Shown: piece by piece, positions 59,054 through 64,000 of the stretch
Layout of the letters: every line of letters starts with the position of its first letter
Numbering within the stretch: the stretch's first letter is position 1
Origin: Pseudomonas sp. B20(2017)
GTDB lineage: Bacteria; Pseudomonadota; Gammaproteobacteria; Pseudomonadales; Pseudomonadaceae
Length of the DNA stretch: 64,000 nucleotides
Assembly (NCBI RefSeq): GCF_002113125.1
Contig: NZ_NEJP01000001.1
Coordinates: 62,001 to 126,000, forward strand
Reading direction: 5' to 3'
The notes under the pieces: model-generated
Told to the model about the DNA's origin: nothing
Databases searched by the model: none
Seen by the model: the letters and a program-made list of their open reading frames with translations, nothing else
Made by a program: the position numbers and the translations under genes

Positions 59054-61429
59054 ATGACCACCTCAACCCCGCCGGAAAACATCGTTCTCGCGCTCAGTCC
59101 GCCAAAGATCAATGGCCAGACTGAGCCCGTTGCAGGCGCAATGGTTGGCTTGTCGAAGGCCGCCTATGAGCTGGTGGCCGACGGCGAGGGCGCCGTTGTA
59201 ATCGTCGACCCACCATTGTCTGGCACCACTCATCCCGGGGATGTCATAGAGCTTTGGCTCAAGGATGATGAAGCGGTACTGGACAGCGAAACCATCAGTG
59301 ATCCAAGCGCCAAGACCATCTTGCGCCTACCCAAAGACCGGTTGCATTCGGACCGGGTCAACGAGGTGCTCTATACCATTAAGCGTGGCAGCAGCAATAT
59401 TGGCACCTCCCCGCCACTCACCGTGCTTTACAACTTCATCCGTCTCGGCCTGAAAGACCGATTGACCGTGCCCGGCGGTCACTCCGAACTCAAACTGCTG
59501 CTGCCAGACGCGATCAAAAGCGGTGTCGGCCCGGATTTCGTCAGCGCCGAAGTCTGCGTCTCTCATCCATACGGCCGTGCCTACGACCGTATCGACCTCA
59601 AATGCAATGGCGAACTGATGAAGGCCTTTGTGGGTAAGGACCAGGCACCACAACCGCCCGATCCCGGTTCCGAAGAACCGATCACGTTTTGTTTCATCGT
59701 GGGTCGCGCTTTCCTGGATCGCGCGAAACGACTGGATCAGAAACTGAATTTTTCCTACACCGGCACCGATCAGATCGGCAACGGCACGGACCCCGACGCA
59801 TCGTGGTCGCCGGTGCAAACGGTTGATGAGGACCTGGATGGTACGCGCTTGCCGAAGGCGATCCTGCTGGAGCAGATGGTGGATTATCCCGGCGACGACG
59901 CCGAGAAAATTGAGCTGGAGAAACTGGCAGGCAAGCCATTACTGCTGGTGGTCCTGACGATAGACCCACGCTTTGTCGTGGGCTACGAAGTCAACGCGAC
60001 GTACACAGCGAAAAACACGGGACAACCCGCCGATGTGGTGGTACCCGTCAGCGGCAAAGTCGAAGCGGATCCGTTCGGGCAGAAAAAACCCTGCATCCTT
60101 GAAGTGCCGAACAACAAGATCTTTGCCGATAGCAACGTCATCGTGACTTACGAACTGCGCAAGCCGAACGGTGATCTGGTGGGCACTTCCATACCGGCGA
60201 CCGCTACGGTGACGGGGAGTGCTCCGATTGCATTAATGCCACCAACACTGGTGGCACCGGCGACCAACCCCATTGATGTGCTGTCCTACGAAAACGGAGT
60301 CACCGTGCGCATCGAGCACCTTGCGGCACTACCCAATGACCAGGCTCGACTGCTGGAGGTTGATCCGCCTCCTGATGCCAAGCCGTTTCTACCAACTGCG
60401 TTCAATCAAAACAAACGCGCCAACTTCAAACTCAGTCCCGAGTTTTTAGTGTCACGGCGCGGGACAAGCACCAAGTTGCGCTGGGAACTTATTCGAGAAG
60501 GAAAACCAGTCGGCGAATCAAAGAACTTGACACTGATCATAAGCCCTATTGCTGAGAATGATCCGCGCTTCCCGCCACTGAACATTGCGGGAGAAACAGG
60601 AGGGGTATTGGATGTTCGAAAACTGGACGAAGGAGCGCAGATTCTTTCGGATAAATGGCCCCTACAAAAGGCAGGCCAACCAACCTGGATAACCTTAAAT
60701 GGAACTGATAAGCAGGGCAACTCGATTAGTAAGGATGTACGGAAGGGAGAGCCTAATCCATCGGCAAATGGAATGTCAGCATCGGCACCTGTTGAATGGC
60801 TCAACGAGCTCAAGCACGACAGTAAACTGATGATAGAAGGTGCCGTCAGCCTGGATGGAAGCGCCGACAAAGAAAAAGCTGTGCTCCTTGCGCTACGCAC
60901 TTATACCGTCGCGGGCAAACGTGGGCCCGTGACGATTGATTATTGGGGGCCTGAGGGCGATCTCCCGAATGGTACAGTCCGTGACTTAGGGCACGCGACT
61001 TTGACTGTCAAATTTATCACTGGAAATCCGACGGCATATGCAAGCGTACTCCTTACTCACTCACAAGTTACGTTATCGAACGGCGCTTATACAGGACCTA
61101 CTTATGGTACACCCAGCGTAGTTTTACATCTAAAGGGAGAGAGCGCTCGAACAATCACTGTTATTGGCTCCCAACATTTAGGAAATGCGGACGACAGCAA
61201 CAAACCTCCGCCACATGGCACAATTTTAAGTGAAATAACTTTTTTCGACATTGACGGGAAAGACATCCATAGACATCAAGTGCCATACAGTCCGAATGCC
61301 GCTCACCTGATCCAGTTAACGATCCCAAACGGAAAATCATTTTATAGTTTTTCGTTCCTCCAGAAGCAGGCTCCGGTAAGACATTCCGCCTTCTGTGAGC
61401 TATATAGGATTATTTACGATGATCAATGA
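59054..61429 (+). CDS. Large modular beta-rich protein, function unknown (copy 1)
   Basis: A 791-residue protein of no family I recognise. There is no signal peptide, membrane helix or Cys-rich region. The first 440 or so residues form a conserved architecture shared with the second copy at 62600 (for example GGHSELKLLLPDAIKSGVG, FVSAEVCVSHPYGRAYD), then Ig-like or similar beta modules (TLVAPATNPIDVLSYENGVT, RGTSTKLRWELIREGKPV). The C-terminal about 230 residues look different: TITVIGSQHLGNADDSN and KSFYSFSFLQKQAPVRHSAF, encoded by clearly more AT-rich DNA from about 60400 on, as expected for an exchangeable tip domain. Start ATG at 59054, Shine-Dalgarno inside the leader hairpin. Confidence 0.8.
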   Translation: MTTSTPPENIVLALSPPKINGQTEPVAGAMVGLSKAAYELVADGEGAVVIVDPPLSGTTHPGDVIELWLKDDEAVLDSETISDPSAKTILRLPKDRLHSDRVNEVLYTIKRGSSNIGTSPPLTVLYNFIRLGLKDRLTVPGGHSELKLLLPDAIKSGVGPDFVSAEVCVSHPYGRAYDRIDLKCNGELMKAFVGKDQAPQPPDPGSEEPITFCFIVGRAFLDRAKRLDQKLNFSYTGTDQIGNGTDPDASWSPVQTVDEDLDGTRLPKAILLEQMVDYPGDDAEKIELEKLAGKPLLLVVLTIDPRFVVGYEVNATYTAKNTGQPADVVVPVSGKVEADPFGQKKPCILEVPNNKIFADSNVIVTYELRKPNGDLVGTSIPATATVTGSAPIALMPPTLVAPATNPIDVLSYENGVTVRIEHLAALPNDQARLLEVDPPPDAKPFLPTAFNQNKRANFKLSPEFLVSRRGTSTKLRWELIREGKPVGESKNLTLIISPIAENDPRFPPLNIAGETGGVLDVRKLDEGAQILSDKWPLQKAGQPTWITLNGTDKQGNSISKDVRKGEPNPSANGMSASAPVEWLNELKHDSKLMIEGAVSLDGSADKEKAVLLALRTYTVAGKRGPVTIDYWGPEGDLPNGTVRDLGHATLTVKFITGNPTAYASVLLTHSQVTLSNGAYTGPTYGTPSVVLHLKGESARTITVIGSQHLGNADDSNKPPPHGTILSEITFFDIDGKDIHRHQVPYSPNAAHLIQLTIPNGKSFYSFSFLQKQAPVRHSAFCELYRIIYDDQ

Positions 61430-61493
61430 AAAAAGGACGAATGAAAAAAGGGGCGTATTGGAATGGCACTTACTTAGCAGCTAACCACTTGGA

Positions 61494-61541
61494 GGAAAAA
61501 GGGGACGCATTTATTTGAAGGAAAAAGGGGACGCGTATTTA
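61494..61541 (+). repeat. Direct repeat GGAAAAAGGGGACGC
   Basis: AGGAAAAAGGGGACGC occurs twice (about 61494-61509 and 61520-61535) in tandem, followed by ATTTATTT or GTATTTAA. A related AAAAAAGGGGCG lies at about 61446. Similar GGGGAC-plus-AT-rich repeats are common next to RAYT-type elements; no transposase gene is present here. Confidence 0.6.
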
Positions 61542-61636
61542 ATAGCCATTGAAGCAGAGGGGGTTTTGGCGTGATTTTTCTGCTGACCGGGATGTCGCCT
61601 GCTCGCGAAGGGGCCCGAGAAGCCGGCACAAAATGC

Positions 61637-61660
61637 CTTTTAAACCCAGGCGTTTAAAAG
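61637..61660. other. AT-rich stem-loop
   Basis: CTTTTAAAC (61637-61645) and GTTTAAAAG (61652-61660) form a 9-bp perfect stem with a 6-nt loop in the 568-bp gap after copy 1. It could terminate the upstream transcript weakly or be part of a mobile repeat. Confidence 0.5.
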
Positions 61661-61759
61661 ACACCTCCAGACACGCCTTACAGGCTACGCATCCTTGCGC
61701 CACTGCCTACAGCTACGCCAGAATCCGCCGGCTTGTGCGCTTTGGGTCGGGTCCAATTG

Positions 61760-61997
61760 TGGGTCGGTCGCTGACGAATCAGCGATCGGTTTTAGCGACT
61801 CGGCTCAATTTAAAGGTGCACCTGCGTTCCAGGCTTCGTTGCGGATATGTATGTCTGCAATTTCGTTATGGTGGCTGTATGCGGGAGACCCTTGTGGTCT
61901 GCCGGGTGCCTTTGACCGGTTCGCTAACCCGCGTACAGCCGCCACCCTTCCTGTTTAGCGACAGGATTTGGCGGCTCCACTTCAAAGGAGCTTCACC
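61760..61997 (+). ncRNA. Predicted structured RNA leader of the DUF6124-type gene
   Basis: Upstream of the gene at 61998 lies a likely 5' leader. It starts with CGCTGACGAATCAGCG (61769-61784), a 6-bp stem with a CGAA loop. A multibranch unit spans 61870-61946: the outer stem is GGTGGCTGTATGCGGG (61870-61885) against CCCGCGTACAG and CCGCCACC, enclosing hairpin AGACC-CTTGT-GGTCT and a CCGG-CCGG hairpin (61902-61919). GTTTTAGCGAC near 61788 and GTTTAGCGAC near 61953 are direct repeats flanking it. No long reading frame on either strand is credible here. I recall similar leaders before such genes in Pseudomonas but cannot verify it. Confidence 0.5.
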
Positions 61998-62357
61998 ATG
62001 ATCAAACCCACACCCAACCCACCCGAAACCGACCCCGCCTCGCCCTACGAATCCGCCGATTCCAGAAAGCTTCACGAAGCCGCCGACCGCGCCCTCGATC
62101 ACTATCTCTGCCCGCCCGGCTCCACGCCACCACCGCGCAAAAACCGCAGAATGTATGCCGTCACCGCAGACTTCAAAAACGAAGAGCTGCTGGTCGATGC
62201 CTGCGAAACCCTGGCCTCAGCCAGAACCATCGTCAATGACTTCACCCAACTCATGCCCGCCTCGCAGCGCAGAACGCTGGTGGGTATTGCGCAATTGATC
62301 ATGCTCGGCGAGCTGGCAGTGAATCGGGTGCTGGATAATCTGGAATTGCCGAATTAA
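61998..62357 (+). CDS. DUF6124-family small protein
   Basis: A 119-residue cytoplasmic protein, MIKPTPNPPETDPASPYESA with a Pro/Asp-rich start, then ADRALDHYLCPPGSTPPPRK, FKNEELLVDACETLASARTI, and a C-terminal helix (LIMLGELAVNRVLDNLELPN). This matches the multicopy Pseudomonas family I know as DUF6124; its function is unknown. ATG after AAAGGAG. It is preceded by the structured leader and followed by a REP unit and terminator, sitting between the two large paralogs. Confidence 0.8.
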   Translation: MIKPTPNPPETDPASPYESADSRKLHEAADRALDHYLCPPGSTPPPRKNRRMYAVTADFKNEELLVDACETLASARTIVNDFTQLMPASQRRTLVGIAQLIMLGELAVNRVLDNLELPN

Positions 62358-62377
62358 AGCGTCGCCACTGATGCCCT

Positions 62378-62405
62378 CCTGTGGGAGTGAGCTTGCTCAC
62401 GAAGG
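62378..62405 (-). repeat. Single REP unit
   Basis: TGTGGGAGTGAGCTTGCTCA followed by CGAAGG, same family as the other REPs but with a small change and no inverted mate. Confidence 0.8.
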
Positions 62406-62440
62406 CTGACTTACAGGCAACACATCTTTCCAGACAAAAA

Positions 62441-62478
62441 GAACCGCCGTTCCGAATCAACCGGGACGGCGGTTTTTT
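62441..62478 (+). terminator. Terminator of the DUF6124-type gene
   Basis: ACCGCCGTTCC and GGGACGGCGGT form a perfect stem around GAATCAACC-type loop bases, then TTTTTT. It lies 85-120 bp past the stop and insulates copy 2 of the large paralog. Confidence 0.85.
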
Positions 62479-62514
62479 CATACAGTACACGACCACTCGT
62501 CGCAAAACCGCCGT

Positions 62515-62536
62515 CACCTGTCAGATCTGACAGGTG
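62515..62536. promoter_or_regulatory. lux-box-like perfect palindrome, copy 2
   Basis: Identical 22 bp to copy 1 (core ACCTGTCAGATCTGACAGGT), 63 bp before the GTG start of the second paralog. The distance to TGATAG (62559-62564) is 22 bp, as in copy 1, although the bases between have diverged, which supports function. Confidence 0.7.
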
Positions 62537-62563
62537 CGAAATTCATCGTTTAGCACTCTGATA

Positions 62564-62592
62564 GCTCCTGCCCGTTCCCACCGCGCAGGAGC
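62564..62592 (+). promoter_or_regulatory. 5' UTR hairpin that buries the Shine-Dalgarno, copy 2
   Basis: GCTCCTGC (62564-62571) and GCAGGAGC (62585-62592) pair perfectly around the 13-nt loop CCGTTCCCACCGC. GCAGGAG is the ribosome-binding site of the GTG at 62600. Loop size and the TCCCACC block match copy 1, while the stem has two extra pairs. Confidence 0.62.
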
Positions 62593-62599
62593 CTTATCC

Positions 62600-64000
62600 G
62601 TGACCACTTCAACCCCACCGGACAACACCGTTTTCGTTCTCTATCCGCCAATCGTCAATGGCCAGACCACGCCCGTGGAAGGTGCACATATCGGAGTGCC
62701 CTTGGTCGCCTATGATCTGGTCACCGATGGTGAAGGTGCAGTCGTTCTCGTCGATCCGCCGTCGACGGGCACCATGGATCCCGGAGACGTCATGGAGCTT
62801 TGGCTTGAGGGGGAACCGGCAGCACTGGACAGCGAAACCATTGTCGATCCGAACGCACGCACCACGCTGCGTATTCCCAAGGGTCGACTACATCCGGACC
62901 GGGTCAACAAGCTGTACTACACGATCAGGCGTGGAAGCAGCAATTTAGGGACGTCCACGCCCCCGCTCGAAATACTCTATAACCGCATCCGTCCCGGCCT
63001 GAAGGATCGCCTGACCGACCCCGGCGGCCACTCTGAACTCAAGCTCCTTCTGCCTGACGCGATCAAGAACGGCGTCGGCCCGGATTTCGTCAGCGCCGAA
63101 GTGTGTGTGGCCTATCCATATTGCCGGGCGTATGACCTCATTACCCTCAAGTGCAATGGCGAACTGCTGGAGCCCAAGCCCAAGGTCAATCCGAATCAGG
63201 CGCCGCAACCACCGAATCCCGGTGACGAAATCCCCATTACCAGTTGCTTCACCATCACCCGCGCCTTTCTGGACGAGGCGAAACGTCAGGACAAAAAACT
63301 GCATTTTTCCTACACCGTCACCGACCAGATCGGCAACGGCCCGGACACTGATGCACCGTGGTCGCCGGTACAGACGGTGGATGAGGACCTGGATGGCGTT
63401 TTACTTCCAATGCCAATTCTGCTTGAACGTAAAGAGGACTATCCCGGTGATGACGCGAGCATCATTGATCTGGAAAAACTGGCGGGTAATCCATTGCTGC
63501 TGGTCGTGATCACCAAAGACAACCGCTTTGTGGTGGGTGACGAGATTGTGGCGACCTATACCACTACAGGGCAATCCGACCCCGTGGTAGTCCGGGGCAA
63601 AGTCGAAGAGGATCCCTTCATTGGGAAACTGCCCTGTTTCCTTGAAGTGCCCAATGACAAGGTCTTCGCTGGCAGCAAGGTGACTGCGAATTATAAATTG
63701 CACAGGCCCACAGTTGGTTTGGTGGGGATTTCCAACACAGCTACCGCAACGGTGACAGAAACCGCCCCGGTCGATTTGGAGCCGCCAACACTGGTGGCAC
63801 CGGCCGTTGATCCGATTGATGTGCTGGCCTATCCCGACGGGGTGACAGTGCGCATCGAGTATCTTGGCGCACTGGAAGGAGACCGCGCACGACTGGTGGA
63901 AGTCAATCCGCCAGCAGGTTCGCCACAGTTTCCGCTGGTGGAGTTCAACAGCAATAAGCGGGTGAACACGGTGTTGAGCCCGGCGTTTCTCTCCGCGCGG
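62600..64000 (+). CDS. Large modular beta-rich protein (copy 2), 3' end outside window
   Basis: Open reading frame from the GTG at 62600 to the window edge (467 codons, no stop). It begins VTTSTPPDNTVFVLYPPIVN, aligned to copy 1 from its first residue, and keeps blocks such as PGGHSELKLLLPDAIKNGVG, DFVSAEVCV and SPVQTVDEDLDG. Identity with copy 1 is high over the first 440 residues. The variable C-terminal part is not visible. It has the same palindrome, spacing and leader hairpin as copy 1. Confidence 0.78.
   Translation, partial: MTTSTPPDNTVFVLYPPIVNGQTTPVEGAHIGVPLVAYDLVTDGEGAVVLVDPPSTGTMDPGDVMELWLEGEPAALDSETIVDPNARTTLRIPKGRLHPDRVNKLYYTIRRGSSNLGTSTPPLEILYNRIRPGLKDRLTDPGGHSELKLLLPDAIKNGVGPDFVSAEVCVAYPYCRAYDLITLKCNGELLEPKPKVNPNQAPQPPNPGDEIPITSCFTITRAFLDEAKRQDKKLHFSYTVTDQIGNGPDTDAPWSPVQTVDEDLDGVLLPMPILLERKEDYPGDDASIIDLEKLAGNPLLLVVITKDNRFVVGDEIVATYTTTGQSDPVVVRGKVEEDPFIGKLPCFLEVPNDKVFAGSKVTANYKLHRPTVGLVGISNTATATVTETAPVDLEPPTLVAPAVDPIDVLAYPDGVTVRIEYLGALEGDRARLVEVNPPAGSPQFPLVEFNSNKRVNTVLSPAFLSAR

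Overview
The window is chromosomal DNA of a fluorescent pseudomonad, most likely the Pseudomonas fluorescens group. The evidence is its high GC content, a gene order matching Pseudomonas core loci (sdhCDAB-sucAB-lpdG next to gltA; flhA-flhF-fleN-fliA-cheYZAB-motCD-parC-parP-cheW followed by ccmABCDEFGHI), many REP sequences of the GAGCAAGCTCGCTCCCAC type, and a DUF6124-type small gene. No database search was possible, so product names rest on motifs and remembered families.

Layout. 1-10.6 kb: the TCA-cycle block lpdG (cut by the window edge), sucB, sucA, sdhBADC on the minus strand, with gltA divergent; sigma70-like promoters for both directions lie between sdhC and gltA. 10.6-11.4 kb: a gene-free element made of two roughly 260-bp inverted arms. 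11.4-20.9 kb: acetate permease actP with a DUF485 partner, a betaine-type binding protein, a membrane GH17 enzyme, an alpha/beta hydrolase overlapping mlaA, a DUF808 protein and a TetR regulator. 20.9-21.6 kb: a REP-associated tyrosine transposase gene between REP sequences. 21.6-28.8 kb: a glyoxylate-to-pyruvate pathway (gcl, hyi, glxR, glycerate kinase, pyruvate kinase) divergent from a GlcG-like gene, with REP pairs in two of its gene gaps and two copies of a TTGTATACAA operator in the divergent region. 28.8-34.6 kb: urea transporter, potassium channel, sulfate-binding protein, an exported protein, an MFS transporter and a HicAB toxin-antitoxin pair. 34.8-42.3 kb: a lipoprotein and the nine-gene cytochrome c maturation operon. 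42.4-58.9 kb: a FliK-like/FlhB-tail pair, then the flagellar regulation and chemotaxis block.

59-64 kb is the accessory end. Two paralogous large beta-rich proteins (the second cut by the window edge) flank a DUF6124-type gene. Both paralogs carry the same upstream module: a perfect lux-box-like palindrome (ACCTGTCAGATCTGACAGGT), the same spacing to a TGATA box, and a hairpin that buries the Shine-Dalgarno sequence. The DUF6124-type gene has a long leader predicted to fold into a multi-branched RNA. This stretch is the best candidate for an undescribed system: a small multigene family probably switched by a LuxR-type regulator and possibly gated at translation.
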